Source: Clostridiales bacterium
Lineage (GTDB): Bacteria > Bacillota > Clostridia > Oscillospirales > Oscillospiraceae
Length of the DNA: 64,000 nt
NCBI GenBank assembly: GCA_004555655.1
Contig: SFHJ01000004.1
Location: 1 to 64,000, forward strand
Reading direction: 5' to 3'
The position numbers were made by a program, and so were the translations under genes. How positions within the stretch are numbered: the first letter of the stretch is position 1; the number at the start of each line of letters is the position of its first letter. Under the pieces are notes generated by a model, which had not been told where the DNA came from, did no database searches, and saw only the letters and a program-made list of their open reading frames with translations. Below, piece by piece: positions 14,439-25,510 of this stretch.

Positions 14439-15304
14439 CTCCAATCATCGAACTACAAAATGTCTCACATATCTACAGCGCGGGCACGCCGTTTGAGCAT
14501 GCCGCGCTGCAGGATGTGTCTGTTTCCATCGCGCCGGGCGAATTCGTGGGCCTCATCGGCCACACGGGCTCCGGCAAATCGACGCTCATCCAACATATGA
14601 ACGGGCTTCTGAAGCCCACGAGCGGACAGGTGCTCTTTGACGGCAGGGATATCTGGAGCGACGCCAAATTCACGCGTCAGACGCGCTTCAAGGTGGGCCT
14701 GGTGTTCCAGTACCCGGAGTATCAGCTCTTTGAAGAGACGGTGTACAAGGATATTGCGTTTGGCCCGAAAAATATGGGCCTTTCTGACGATGAGATCCGC
14801 GCCCGCGTCTATCGCGCGGCGGGTTTTGTCGGCATCGACAAAGAAAACATGGAAAAATCGCCGTTTGACCTCTCCGGCGGGCAGAAGCGGCGTGTGGCCA
14901 TCGCGGGCGTGATCGCGATGGAACCGGATGTGCTGATTCTCGATGAGCCGACGGCGGGTCTGGACCCTGTGGGCCGGCAGAGCATCCTGCAGAACATCCG
15001 CGACTATCAGCGCTCGCAGAACGCAGCCGTCATCATGGTCAGCCACAGCATGGAGGAGATCGCCTCGAACGTGGACAGGCTCATCGTCATGGATCACGGT
15101 GCGCTCGCCATGACCGGAAGCCCGGAGGAGGTCTTTTCACATGCCGCCGAGCTGGTGGCGCTTGGTCTCAACGTGCCGCGCGTGACGCAGGTGTTCATGC
15201 AGCTTGAAAAGCTGGGCGCGGACGTGGACAGCTCGGTGTTCACGGTCGAGCAGGGCGCGCAGCAGCTGCTTTCCATGCTGAAAGGGGGCGGCCGCGATGC
15301 TTAA
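14435..15304 (+). CDS. ecfA2: Energy-coupling factor transporter ATPase EcfA2
   Basis: A 289-residue ATPase starting at a TTG that overlaps the ecfA1 stop; CGGAGGACAG lies at proper spacing. Motifs are Walker A GHTGSGKST (about 42-50), the Q-loop FQYPEYQLFEETVYKD typical of EcfA2, signature LSGGQKRR (about 146) and Walker B VLILDEP. It makes a heterodimer with EcfA1. Its end overlaps ecfT by 8 bp, so the three subunits are translationally coupled. Confidence 0.95.
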   Translation: MTPIIELQNVSHIYSAGTPFEHAALQDVSVSIAPGEFVGLIGHTGSGKSTLIQHMNGLLKPTSGQVLFDGRDIWSDAKFTRQTRFKVGLVFQYPEYQLFEETVYKDIAFGPKNMGLSDDEIRARVYRAAGFVGIDKENMEKSPFDLSGGQKRRVAIAGVIAMEPDVLILDEPTAGLDPVGRQSILQNIRDYQRSQNAAVIMVSHSMEEIASNVDRLIVMDHGALAMTGSPEEVFSHAAELVALGLNVPRVTQVFMQLEKLGADVDSSVFTVEQGAQQLLSMLKGGGRDA

Positions 15305-16100
15305 GGATATCACGCTCGGCCAGTTTTTCCCGGGTACGACCGTCATCCACAAACTCGACCCGCGCACAAAGCTCGTATGGGTTATTCTCTATATTGTGGC
15401 GCTGTTTCTGGCAAAATGGTTCGTGTCCTACGCGCTGGTGCTTGTGACGCTGGCGGCGGTCATCGCTGCGTCGAAGATTCAGCTGAAGGTGATTCTGCGC
15501 GGAATGAAGCCGCTGCTGTTCATCATTCTGCTGACGGCGGTTTTGAACCTCTTTTACTCGCAGGGTGATGTGCTGGTGCAGTTCTGGATCTTCAGGATCA
15601 CAAGGCAGGGCGTTATGAACGCCATTTTCATGATGCTGCGCATCACCATGCTCGTAACGGGCACATTTATGCTGACGTATACAACGTCGCCCATTGCGCT
15701 CACTGACGGACTGGAGAGCCTTCTGGGCCCGCTCAAGAAGCTGCATGTGCCGGTGCACGAGCTGGCGATGATGATGTGCATCGCGCTGCGCTTTATCCCC
15801 ACGCTCATTGAGGAGACCGACAAGATCATGTCTGCGCAGAAGGCAAGAGGCGCGGATTTTGAGTCCGGCAACATCATTGCGCGCGCCAAGGCGATGGTGC
15901 CGATTCTGGTGCCGCTGTTTATCAGCGCGTTCCGCCGGGCCGATGAGCTGGCGACTGCGATGGAGTGCCGCTGCTATCACGGCGGTGAGGGCCGCACGCG
16001 GCTTCATCAGCTGCGTTACGCTGGCCGCGACTATGCAGCCTACGCGCTGGGGCTTGTGCTGGTTGCCGGCGTGGTCGCGCTGCGCGTGTGCGGGCTGTAA
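15297..16100 (+). CDS. ecfT: Energy-coupling factor transporter membrane subunit EcfT
   Basis: A 267-residue membrane protein with about five or six transmembrane segments. The N-terminal TLGQFFPGTTVIHKLDPRTKL stretch is characteristic of EcfT. The coupling motifs are AQKARGADF (about 180) and the second arginine-containing ATMECRCYHGGEGR (about 220-233), which contact EcfA1 and EcfA2. It links the ATPases to any S component. The next gene, truA, starts 17 bp later. Confidence 0.95.
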   Translation: MLKDITLGQFFPGTTVIHKLDPRTKLVWVILYIVALFLAKWFVSYALVLVTLAAVIAASKIQLKVILRGMKPLLFIILLTAVLNLFYSQGDVLVQFWIFRITRQGVMNAIFMMLRITMLVTGTFMLTYTTSPIALTDGLESLLGPLKKLHVPVHELAMMMCIALRFIPTLIEETDKIMSAQKARGADFESGNIIARAKAMVPILVPLFISAFRRADELATAMECRCYHGGEGRTRLHQLRYAGRDYAAYALGLVLVAGVVALRVCGL

Positions 16101-16116
16101 AATAACTGGAGGACGT

Positions 16117-16881
16117 ATGCGGAATATTGCGCTGTTTTTAAAATACCTCGGTACGGCCTACCACGGCTGGCAGGTGCAGAAGACGCAAGTCACGGTTGGC
16201 GAAACGCTGGAAAGGGCCGCGGAAATGGTGGTGGGCCATCCGGTGCACATGACCGGCTGCGGCCGCACCGACGCAGGCGTGCACGCGCGTGTCTATGTGG
16301 CCAATTTCCGTACCGCTGCGCGCATCCCGGCAGACCGGCTTCCATACGCGCTCAACACCCATCTGCCGGAGGATATCGTCGTTACCGGCGCGATGGACGT
16401 GCACGAGGGCTTCAATGCCATCGGCTCGTGTGTGCGCAAGGAATATACCTATCTCATCTATAATTCCCGCATCCGCGACCCTTTTTATGTAAACCGCGCC
16501 TGGTTCTATCCCAAGCACCTCGATGAGACCGTGATGCAGCGCGCGGCGCAGCAGTTTGTCGGCACGCACGACTTTGCCGCCGTGCGCTCGGTCGGCACTG
16601 AGGTCAAAAGCACCGTGCGCACCGTATACTATTATGATGTGCAGCGCGACGGCGATTTGATCTCGCTCAGGGTCTGCGCCAACGGTTTTCTCTACAACAT
16701 GGCGCGCGCGATGGCCGGGACGGTCGTCTATGCCGCCGAGGGGAAATTTCCGCCCGAGCAGGTCGAAAAGATTCTGCTTGACGGCGACCGCACCGCTGCC
16801 GGCCCTACGGTGCCGCCCGGCGGGCTTTACATGACGAAACTCTGGTATGACGACGGAAAGGCAGCGTTCGATGTCGGATAA
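16117..16881 (+). CDS. truA: tRNA pseudouridine(38-40) synthase TruA
   Basis: The ATG at 16117, preceded by GGAGG, gives 254 residues opening with LFLKYLGTAYHGWQ. The catalytic aspartate is D52 in GCGRTDAGVHA. The conserved FNAIGSCVRKEYTY and FLYNMARAM stretches follow. The enzyme isomerises uridines 38-40 in the anticodon arm. Placement after ecfT is conserved in many Firmicutes. Its last 11 bases overlap the next gene. Confidence 0.96.
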   Translation: MRNIALFLKYLGTAYHGWQVQKTQVTVGETLERAAEMVVGHPVHMTGCGRTDAGVHARVYVANFRTAARIPADRLPYALNTHLPEDIVVTGAMDVHEGFNAIGSCVRKEYTYLIYNSRIRDPFYVNRAWFYPKHLDETVMQRAAQQFVGTHDFAAVRSVGTEVKSTVRTVYYYDVQRDGDLISLRVCANGFLYNMARAMAGTVVYAAEGKFPPEQVEKILLDGDRTAAGPTVPPGGLYMTKLWYDDGKAAFDVG

Positions 16882-18034
16882 TGTTTCAAAACTGAACACA
16901 AGGCGTCCGCACCGTGCGGCAAAGCGCGTGGTGGTATTTGTGCTGCTGGCGGTGTTTGTGTGCGCGGCTGTTGCGCTGTATGTGTTTCGCGACAGCCTGA
17001 ATCTTGACGCGGCAAGGCGCTTTGTACGCTATCTCGACGTGAGAAGCGCGGCAGAAGCCGAGCGCATCACCTTTGACGCGCACAGCGCCAACCAGTACGC
17101 GGATGTAAACGGTTCGCTTGCCATTGCATCAGTGTCTGGCCTGCGCGTGTATACCGATCAGGGAGGGGAACTCTCGGCGGTACTTGCGTCGCTCACAACG
17201 CCGCAGGTCAACTGCGGCGGCAAGTTCGCCATGGCATATGACGCGGGCGGCTACTGTCTTGTCGCGGCGCACGCGTCAAAGGGCGAGGTGCTGAGCGTTT
17301 CCACGACCGAGCCGATCTTTGACGCGGATATCGCTTCTGACGGCAGCATCTGCTATGTCTCGTCCGAGAGCGGATACAAGACCGTGGCATATGTATACAA
17401 TGACAAGCAGCAGATGATCTACCGCTGGCTGTCTTCGAGCCAGTTTCTGCCGCTGTGTACCGTGAACAGCGGCGCAAAGACGCTGGCCTGCGTGTCCATG
17501 GGCCAGAGCGGCGGTATCTACGAAAGCAGCGTTGTGCTGCTGAAAACCGACTCCGACCAGATCGAAAAGACAATCTCGCTCGGAAACGAGATGATCTACG
17601 ATCTGAAATTCACAGACGCCGCGACGCTCTGCGCCGTGGGCGAGAGCAGCGTGAGCTTTCTTACGGCCGAGGGCGCGCGGCTGGGCAAGTACGACTATGC
17701 CGACGCCTATCTCAAGGACTTCACCTTCGGCGGGAGCGGATTTTTGACGCTGACGCTGAATATGTATAAGGCGGGCAACCGCTACCGCGTGGTGACGGTC
17801 GGCCAGGACGGTGAGGCGCTCGGAACGCTATCGACCGATGCGCAGATTCTTGATGTGTCCGCCGCCGGCGGGTATGTAGCGGTGCTGACTGCGCAGCAGC
17901 TCACCATCTACGACCAAGCGCTGAACGTCTATGCCGAACAGGAGAATACCGCTGCCGCGACCGCCGTGGTGATGCGCGATGATGGTTCGGCAATTTTGCT
18001 TGGAAGCGGGCAGGGAGTCCTGTTTGTGCCGTAA
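16871..18034 (+). CDS. DUF5711 family membrane-anchored protein
   Basis: The ATG at 16871 overlaps the truA stop and gives 387 residues. A basic cytoplasmic N-terminus is followed by one transmembrane helix (about 22-42, VVVFVLLAVFVCAAVALYV); the rest is predicted outside and has repeated beta-strand blocks resembling a beta-propeller (SGLRVYTDQGG, SGYKTVAYVY, EGARLGKYDY). It belongs to the clostridial DUF5711 group; no function is established. Coupling to truA suggests a shared transcript but not a shared pathway. Confidence 0.75.
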   Translation: MSDNVSKLNTRRPHRAAKRVVVFVLLAVFVCAAVALYVFRDSLNLDAARRFVRYLDVRSAAEAERITFDAHSANQYADVNGSLAIASVSGLRVYTDQGGELSAVLASLTTPQVNCGGKFAMAYDAGGYCLVAAHASKGEVLSVSTTEPIFDADIASDGSICYVSSESGYKTVAYVYNDKQQMIYRWLSSSQFLPLCTVNSGAKTLACVSMGQSGGIYESSVVLLKTDSDQIEKTISLGNEMIYDLKFTDAATLCAVGESSVSFLTAEGARLGKYDYADAYLKDFTFGGSGFLTLTLNMYKAGNRYRVVTVGQDGEALGTLSTDAQILDVSAAGGYVAVLTAQQLTIYDQALNVYAEQENTAAATAVVMRDDGSAILLGSGQGVLFVP

Positions 18035-18064
18035 AATGTTACTGTTTCCGCCGGTATTTGGCGT

Positions 18065-18093
18065 TTGGCTTTTTTGCCGCCTTGTGCTATACT
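18065..18093 (+). promoter_or_regulatory. SigA promoter of clpE
   Basis: TTGGCT (18065-18070) and TATACT (18088-18093), 17 bp apart, 70 bp before the clpE start. No CtsR direct repeat is visible in the leader. Confidence 0.7.
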
Positions 18094-18162
18094 GGCGCTA
18101 ATATTGTTCCAGGTCCGCCCCTGCGCAGCTGCGCGCTGGCGGGCAGATAAGGAGATACCAGC

Positions 18163-20499
<2,337 letters not shown>

Positions 20500-20573
20500 G
20501 ATACAAAAGCCTGCCGGAATTTCCGGCAGAATCAGGCTGAAGTCGGATTGTATGATTGTTTCGACGGTTATGC

Positions 20574-20610
20574 AAAGCCCCGCAGGGAGTATCCCTGCGG
20601 GGCTTTTAGG
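20574..20610 (+). terminator. clpE terminator, first copy of a 33-bp perfect hairpin repeat
   Basis: A 15-bp perfect stem with a three-base loop (20574-20606, AAAGCCCCGCAGGGA and its complement) followed by a T. The identical 33 bp recurs at 20752-20784. It lies 75 bp after the clpE stop. Confidence 0.75.
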
Positions 20611-20751
20611 CTGTCGAAAAACTCCTTTGGAGTTTTTCGACAACAGGCCGCGGCCTGCTGCGCGCACGAGCTGTCCGCCAAAGGCGGACAGCCTGCACAC
20701 TTGCAGCGCGCCTGCGGGCGCGAAACTCTGCGAGGCTTTTTCGACACGCTG
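20607..20751. repeat. Palindrome-rich intergenic repeat between twin hairpins
   Basis: This 145-bp stretch has a 14-bp hairpin (TGTCGAAAAACTCC with its complement, 20612-20642), a CTGTCCGCC/GGCGGACAG hairpin (about 20670-20690) and GCGCGCCTGCGGGCGCG. A TTTTTCGACA end recurs near 20740. It has no coding look and is flanked by identical 33-bp terminator hairpins, suggesting a small repeated element or serial duplication. Confidence 0.55.
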
Positions 20752-20784
20752 AAAGCCCCGCAGGGAGTATCCCTGCGGGGCTTT
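20752..20784 (-). terminator. rnpB terminator, second copy of the 33-bp hairpin repeat
   Basis: Sequence identical to 20574-20606. On the minus strand it lies six bases after the RNase P RNA 3' end, with the 3' arm ending in GGGGCTTT. Confidence 0.7.
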
Positions 20785-20790
20785 GCTTGC

Positions 20791-21230
20791 GACCGGGCCT
20801 GTAAGCCGGGTTCTGTGATCGACAGTCATCTATCTAGGCGCACCGTTGCCGGTGCGCTCCAGCCACCTTCTCGGAGACGGCCGGGCAAGCCTTGTCTCCT
20901 CTGCGGTGTTGCTCCGGATAGAGTTTACAGCGGTGGGCACTCTCGAGCCACCGGGTGCGCTCTTACCGCACCTTTCCACCCTTACTACGCCGTTGCATGC
21001 TCCATATCCCTCGCTTCGCCGCAAGCGGCAAAGCTCGTCCATTTCGCTGCAACTCCTTTCCCCAGTTTTTTGAAGGGGCGCGGACTTGCCGGACGCAGCG
21101 GTATATCTCTGTTGCACTTTTCCTGAAGTCGCCTTCGGCGGGCGTTACCCGTTATCCTTGCCCTGTGGAGCCCGGACTTTCCTCATGAGCGGCCTTTCGG
21201 CGCTGCTCACGCGACTGTCCGGCCCGGTCG
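20791..21230 (-). ncRNA. rnpB: RNase P catalytic RNA
   Basis: About 440 nt. The 5' end has the conserved GAGGAAAGTCCGGGCTCC and the 3' end has AGATGACTGTCGATCACAG followed by AACCCGGCTTACAGG; the ends pair through GACCGGGCC/GGCCCGGTC (helix P1). These are the universal core sequences of bacterial RNase P RNA, the ribozyme that trims tRNA 5' leaders. Promoter and terminator are both visible. Confidence 0.96.
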
Positions 21231-21237
21231 CGCTGCT

Positions 21238-21266
21238 ATTGTACTTTATCTTGCCGCGAATGTCAA
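21238..21266 (-). promoter_or_regulatory. SigA promoter of rnpB
   Basis: TTGACA (21261-21266) and TACAAT (21238-21243), 17 bp apart, placing +1 at the RNase P 5' end (about 21230). Its -35 is five bases from the -35 of the divergent murD promoter. Confidence 0.88.
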
Positions 21267-21271
21267 ATGGA

Positions 21272-21300
21272 TTGCATTTCTGCGGTATGCAGGATATAAT
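21272..21300 (+). promoter_or_regulatory. SigA promoter of murD-ispD-ispF
   Basis: TTGCAT (21272-21277) and TATAAT (21295-21300), 17 bp apart, 36 bp before the murD ATG. Confidence 0.85.
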
Positions 21301-21336
21301 AAACCATACTTCATATGCAATTGCGAGGCAGACGTT

Positions 21337-22713
21337 ATGAATGAACTCGTTTCACAATATTTTACTGCCCTTGCGGGCAAACGTGTGGCGGTACTGGGCA
21401 TCGGCGTGAGCAACCGGCCGCTCGTCCGGATGCTGCTGGCGCGCGGGATTTCTGTCTGTGCGTGCGACAAAACGCCGCGTGAACAGCTCGACGGTGAGGT
21501 GCTGGAGCTCGAGCAGCAGGGAGCTATGCTGCACGTCGGACCGGACTACCTCGACGGATTGCGTGCAGACGTCGTCTTCCGCACGCCGGGCATGCACCCG
21601 GAGATTCCGGCGCTGCGCCATCTGCGCCAACAGGGCGCGCTCATCACCTCCGAGATGGAGGCATTTTTCGAGGTTTGCCCGTGCAGAATCATTGCCGTGA
21701 CCGGGTCAGACGGAAAGACAACCACCACCACGCTCATCGCAAAAATCCTTGAGCACGCCGGCAGGCGCGTCTGGGTGGGCGGCAACATCGGAAGCCCGCT
21801 GCTGCCGCAGGCAAATCAGATGCAGCCGGATGATATCGCGGTGGTGGAACTGAGCTCGTTCCAGCTCATGACCATGACGCGCTCGGCGGATATCGCGGTT
21901 GTGACGAACCTTGCGCCCAACCATCTGGATATACACAGGGATATGGCAGAATATGTCGCGTCCAAACAGAACGTGTATTTGCACCAGAGCAAGAACGGCA
22001 AGCTGATCGTCAATATGGACAACGCCATCACAAATGGCTTCGCCGCAACAGCGCCGGGCAGTGTGGAAAAATTCTCTCGTATGGGCAGGCCCGAAAACGG
22101 CGTATACCTGCAAAACGGAGAGATCCTGCGAAACGGCGTGAAGATCATGGACGCGCGGGACATCCGCATCCCGGGCGTGCACAACGTGGAAAACTATATG
22201 GCCGCGGCCTGCGCAGTCGAGGGCCTCGCGTCCGACGGGGATATCCGCGCTGTGGCTGTGAGCTTTGGCGGCGTGGAGCACCGCATCGAGCTGGTGCGGG
22301 AGCTTCACGGCGTGCGCTATTACAACGACTCCATCGCGTCCAGCCCCACGCGCACTATTGCCGGTCTGCATGCATTTAATCAAAAGGTCATTCTGATCGC
22401 GGGAGGTTACGACAAACATATCCCGTTTGACGCGCTGGGCCCGGAGGTCTGCGCGCATGTCAGAACGCTCATTCTCTGCGGCGCGACGGCGGATAAGATC
22501 CGCGCGGCGGTACTGGCCGCGCCGGAATACAAGCCCGACACGCCGGTGATTCTGCAGGCTGAAACACTGGCCGAAGCGGTGCTTCTGGCGCAAAAGAGCG
22601 CCGTGTGCGGCGACGTGGTCACGCTGTCGCCCGCGTGCGCTGCGTTTGACCAGTTCAAGAACTTCATGGTGCGCGGGCAGACGTTTAAAACACTTGTACA
22701 GGAGCTGAAATGA
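21337..22713 (+). CDS. murD: UDP-N-acetylmuramoyl-L-alanine--D-glutamate ligase
   Basis: A 458-residue Mur ligase that adds D-glutamate to the peptidoglycan precursor in the cytoplasm, using ATP. The N-terminal Rossmann domain has GIGVSNRPLVRML, the central domain has the P-loop AVTGSDGKTTTTTLI (about 120-134) and ELSSFQL, and the C-terminal domain follows. It is the first gene of a three-gene operon and overlaps ispD by 4 bp. Pairing a cell-wall ligase with the MEP isoprenoid genes is unusual but meaningful, since isoprenoids supply the lipid carrier of wall synthesis. Confidence 0.96.
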   Translation: MNELVSQYFTALAGKRVAVLGIGVSNRPLVRMLLARGISVCACDKTPREQLDGEVLELEQQGAMLHVGPDYLDGLRADVVFRTPGMHPEIPALRHLRQQGALITSEMEAFFEVCPCRIIAVTGSDGKTTTTTLIAKILEHAGRRVWVGGNIGSPLLPQANQMQPDDIAVVELSSFQLMTMTRSADIAVVTNLAPNHLDIHRDMAEYVASKQNVYLHQSKNGKLIVNMDNAITNGFAATAPGSVEKFSRMGRPENGVYLQNGEILRNGVKIMDARDIRIPGVHNVENYMAAACAVEGLASDGDIRAVAVSFGGVEHRIELVRELHGVRYYNDSIASSPTRTIAGLHAFNQKVILIAGGYDKHIPFDALGPEVCAHVRTLILCGATADKIRAAVLAAPEYKPDTPVILQAETLAEAVLLAQKSAVCGDVVTLSPACAAFDQFKNFMVRGQTFKTLVQELK

Positions 22714-23450
22714 TGGAACTGAGCAAGGTTTATCGCAAGGCGCTGCGCGTGCGCCGCGCGCTCAATCACCCGTACTGCACAGCGGTGATCGTGGCGGCGG
22801 GCAATGCCTCGCGCATGGGCGGTACGGACAAGATCATGGCGGAGCTGGACGGCATGCCGGTCATCTGCCGCACATTAGAGGCGTTTGAGCAGGCTGTACA
22901 GGTCGACGAGATCATTGTCGTCACGCGCAAGGAGTTGCTCGAGCGGATGAGCGAGCTTGCTGCCGCGTATTCCAAGGTGCGCATGGTCGTGCCCGGCGGG
23001 GAAGACCGGATGCAGTCGGTCATGAACGGGCTGCGCGAGGCGTCGGACAAGACACAGCTTGTCGCGGTGCACGACGGCGCCAGGCCGCTCGTGACAGACG
23101 AGATCATTGCGCGCACCATCGCCAAGGCAGCAAAATTCGGCGCGGCGGCGCCGGCGGTGCCTGTGAAGGATACCATCAAGGTTTCCACGCGCGGTGTGGT
23201 GGAGGCCACGCCCGACCGGAAAACGCTCTTTGCCGTGCAGACGCCGCAGGTATTTGATTTTGAGCTTTTGTGCGGCGCGCTGGAAAACGCGCAGCAGAAA
23301 AAGCTCGCCATTACCGACGACTGCTCTGCCGTCGAGGCCATGGGGATGCCTGTGCAGCTGACGGACGGCAGCGAGGAAAACCTCAAGATCACCACGCCCA
23401 TTGACCTCGCGTTTGCAGAGGCGGTTTTGAAAGGAAGGCAGCGCCTGTGA
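22710..23450 (+). CDS. ispD: 2-C-methyl-D-erythritol 4-phosphate cytidylyltransferase
   Basis: A 246-residue enzyme that makes CDP-methylerythritol from MEP and CTP in the non-mevalonate isoprenoid pathway. The nucleotide-binding AAGNASRMGG (about 29-38), the VHDGARPLV stretch (about 119-127) and TDDCSAVE are diagnostic. The ATG overlaps the murD stop; a second ATG three bases later fits the GGAG site equally well. The N-terminus carries about 20 residues ahead of the usual start of the fold. It overlaps ispF by 4 bp. Confidence 0.95.
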   Translation: MMELSKVYRKALRVRRALNHPYCTAVIVAAGNASRMGGTDKIMAELDGMPVICRTLEAFEQAVQVDEIIVVTRKELLERMSELAAAYSKVRMVVPGGEDRMQSVMNGLREASDKTQLVAVHDGARPLVTDEIIARTIAKAAKFGAAAPAVPVKDTIKVSTRGVVEATPDRKTLFAVQTPQVFDFELLCGALENAQQKKLAITDDCSAVEAMGMPVQLTDGSEENLKITTPIDLAFAEAVLKGRQRL

Positions 23451-23914
23451 GAATTGGTCACGGCTATGATGTACACCGGCTCGTGCCGGGAAGAAAGCTC
23501 ATTCTGGGCGGCGTGAACATTCCGTATGAGAAGGGGCTCGACGGCCATTCGGATGCGGACGTGCTGGTGCACGCGGTGATGGATGCGCTGCTTGGCGCAG
23601 CAGCGTTGGGCGATATCGGAAAGCTCTTTCCCGACACGGACGGGCGGTATCTGGGTGCGGACAGTATCGCGCTTCTGCGCGAGGTAAAAGGACGCCTGAT
23701 GGGTTACGCCATCAGCAACATCGACGCGACCGTCATCGCGCAAAGGCCAAAGCTTGTACCGCATATTGACGCCATGCGGCAAAATATCGCCGGTGCACTT
23801 TCATTGGATGTATCACAGGTGAGCGTGAAAGCTACCACCGAGGAGCATCTGGGCTTCACCGGCGCAGGCGAGGGCATCGCCGCACATGCGGTTTGTCTGC
23901 TGGAAGAAACATAA
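23447..23914 (+). CDS. ispF: 2-C-methyl-D-erythritol 2,4-cyclodiphosphate synthase
   Basis: A 155-residue enzyme of the MEP pathway starting with GTG in a GTGA overlap with ispD. The metal ligands D8 and H10 in GYDVHRL, HSDADVLVHA (about 34-43) and the C-terminal TTEEHLGFTGAGEGI are typical. IspD, IspE and IspF act on the same intermediate series; ispE is not in the window. A strong terminator follows directly. Confidence 0.96.
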   Translation: MRIGHGYDVHRLVPGRKLILGGVNIPYEKGLDGHSDADVLVHAVMDALLGAAALGDIGKLFPDTDGRYLGADSIALLREVKGRLMGYAISNIDATVIAQRPKLVPHIDAMRQNIAGALSLDVSQVSVKATTEEHLGFTGAGEGIAAHAVCLLEET

Positions 23915-23948
23915 AAGCTGCGGACAGCAATGCTGTCCGCAGCTTTTT
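23913..23948 (+). terminator. Intrinsic terminator after ispF
   Basis: AAAGCTGCGGACAGC and its complement around AAT, ending in TTTTT (23944-23948). The stem is about 15 bp and could also serve the convergent transporter gene. Confidence 0.9.
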
Positions 23949-23961
23949 GCAGCTATGAATA

Positions 23962-25509
23962 TTATGCCGCGTTCTTTGCGGTGACGGCCTTGATGACGAG
24001 AAGGGTTCCGACCATCAGCACGATGCCGAGCGGCAGGCAGATGTACCAGCTGCGGATAAAGCCAGCGAGGATGTAGCACACAAGTGACACCGCAGCAACG
24101 GTCAGCGCGTACGGAAGCTGTGTGGACACGTGGCTGATGTGCTCACACTGCGCGCCGGCAGAGGCCATGATGGTGGTATCGGAGATGGGCGAGCAGTGGT
24201 CTCCGCAGACAGCGCCGGCCATGCAGGCGGAGATGGCAATAATCATCAGCTCGTTGCCAAGGTTGGAGTTGAACACGTCGACCACGATGGGGATGAGGAT
24301 GCCGAACGTGCCCCACGATGTGCCGGTGGCGAAGGACAAGCCGCAGCCCACCAGGAACACCAGCGCAGGCAGAAGGCTCATAAGCGCGCCGTTGTGCGCG
24401 ACCGAGTCCACAATACCGGCAACATATTCCTTTGCGCCGAGTGAGTCGGTCATAGCCTTCAGCGTCCAGGCGAAGGTCAGGATCAGAATTGCGGGGACCA
24501 TCGACTTGAAGCCCTCGGGGATGGAAGCCATGCAGTCATGGAAATTGAGAACCCGCGTGAGAAGATAGAATACAATGGTAAAGACCAGTGCGGCGAACGA
24601 ACCGAACATCAGTCCGACCGACGCGTCGGAATTGGAGAAGGCGACAATGAAGTTGAGGTAGCCGTCTTCGCCCGCGGTGAAGAAGCCGCCCGAGTAGATC
24701 ATGCCGACGATGCAGCAGCCGATCAGTACGACGATGGGCAGCACCAGATGGATGACGCTGCCGCGCGGACTGACCTGGTTTTCTTTGCCGGTGTCTGCGT
24801 CCGCCGCACCGGCTTGACGCAGGCGTTCGTTTTCGTTCAGGTGCTCGCTCATCTCAGCCAGACGCATGGGGCCGTACTCAAACTTGCCCACGGCCAGCGT
24901 TACCATCATGACGATGGTCAAAATCGCGTAGAAGTTGTACGGAATGGCGCTGATGAACAGCTGCAGGCCGTTTGCACCGTCGACAAAGCCGGAGACGGCT
25001 GCGGCCCACGACGAGATGGGCGCGATGATGCACACAGGCGCGGCCGTGGCGTCGATCAAATACGCCAGCTTGGTGCGGCAGATCCCATGCCGGTCGGTGA
25101 GCGGACGCATGACAGAGCCGACGGTGAGGCAGTTGAAGTAGTCGTCGATGAAGATCAGTACGCCGAGGGCGATGGTAGCCAGCTGCGCGCCGACCCTGGT
25201 CTTGACATGCGCGGCAGCCCAGCGGCCGAACGCGGCCGAGCCGCCGGCCCGGTTCATGAGTATGACCATGATGCCGAGAATGACGAGGAAAACGAGGATG
25301 CCGACATTATACGCGTCAGACAGGGCAGAGCCAACCATGCCGTCGACAAAGATATGCTCCAGCGTGCCGACAAGATTGAAGTTGGTAAAGAGCAGGCCGC
25401 CGACAAAGATGCCGATGAAGAGCGAGGAGTAGACCTCCTTCGTGATCAGCGCCAGCGCAATGGCGATGATCGGCGGCAGCAGGGAAAAGATGGTTGCATA
25501 GAAGTCCAT
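23962..25509 (-). CDS. lysW: NhaC-family transporter, predicted lysine transporter
   Basis: The ATG at 25509, after AAAGGAAG, gives 515 residues with about 11-12 transmembrane segments. It belongs to the NhaC Na+/H+ antiporter superfamily (FIDDYFNCLTVGSVMRPLTD, GTSWGTFGI, CGDHCSPISDTTIMAS). Sequence alone would say Na+/H+ antiporter, but a lysine riboswitch and a consensus promoter precede it. Comparative genomics of lysine riboswitches named such NhaC-like genes lysW and predicted lysine import. The function is therefore inferred from regulation, not from a substrate motif. It is monocistronic. Confidence 0.85.
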   Translation of the reverse strand: MDFYATIFSLLPPIIAIALALITKEVYSSLFIGIFVGGLLFTNFNLVGTLEHIFVDGMVGSALSDAYNVGILVFLVILGIMVILMNRAGGSAAFGRWAAAHVKTRVGAQLATIALGVLIFIDDYFNCLTVGSVMRPLTDRHGICRTKLAYLIDATAAPVCIIAPISSWAAAVSGFVDGANGLQLFISAIPYNFYAILTIVMMVTLAVGKFEYGPMRLAEMSEHLNENERLRQAGAADADTGKENQVSPRGSVIHLVLPIVVLIGCCIVGMIYSGGFFTAGEDGYLNFIVAFSNSDASVGLMFGSFAALVFTIVFYLLTRVLNFHDCMASIPEGFKSMVPAILILTFAWTLKAMTDSLGAKEYVAGIVDSVAHNGALMSLLPALVFLVGCGLSFATGTSWGTFGILIPIVVDVFNSNLGNELMIIAISACMAGAVCGDHCSPISDTTIMASAGAQCEHISHVSTQLPYALTVAAVSLVCYILAGFIRSWYICLPLGIVLMVGTLLVIKAVTAKNAA

Positions 25510-25510
25510 A

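Noticed and set aside
20574..20784. CRISPR-like repeat pair
   Set aside because: Only two copies, each a perfect palindrome, separated by 145 bp of other hairpins; no cas genes.
20548..21126. 192-residue plus-strand frame after clpE
   Set aside because: It runs through palindromic repeats and the complement of RNase P RNA, which is well supported.
23962..25509. Plain Na+/H+ antiporter assignment
   Set aside because: The lysine riboswitch upstream points to lysine transport, although the protein family is NhaC.
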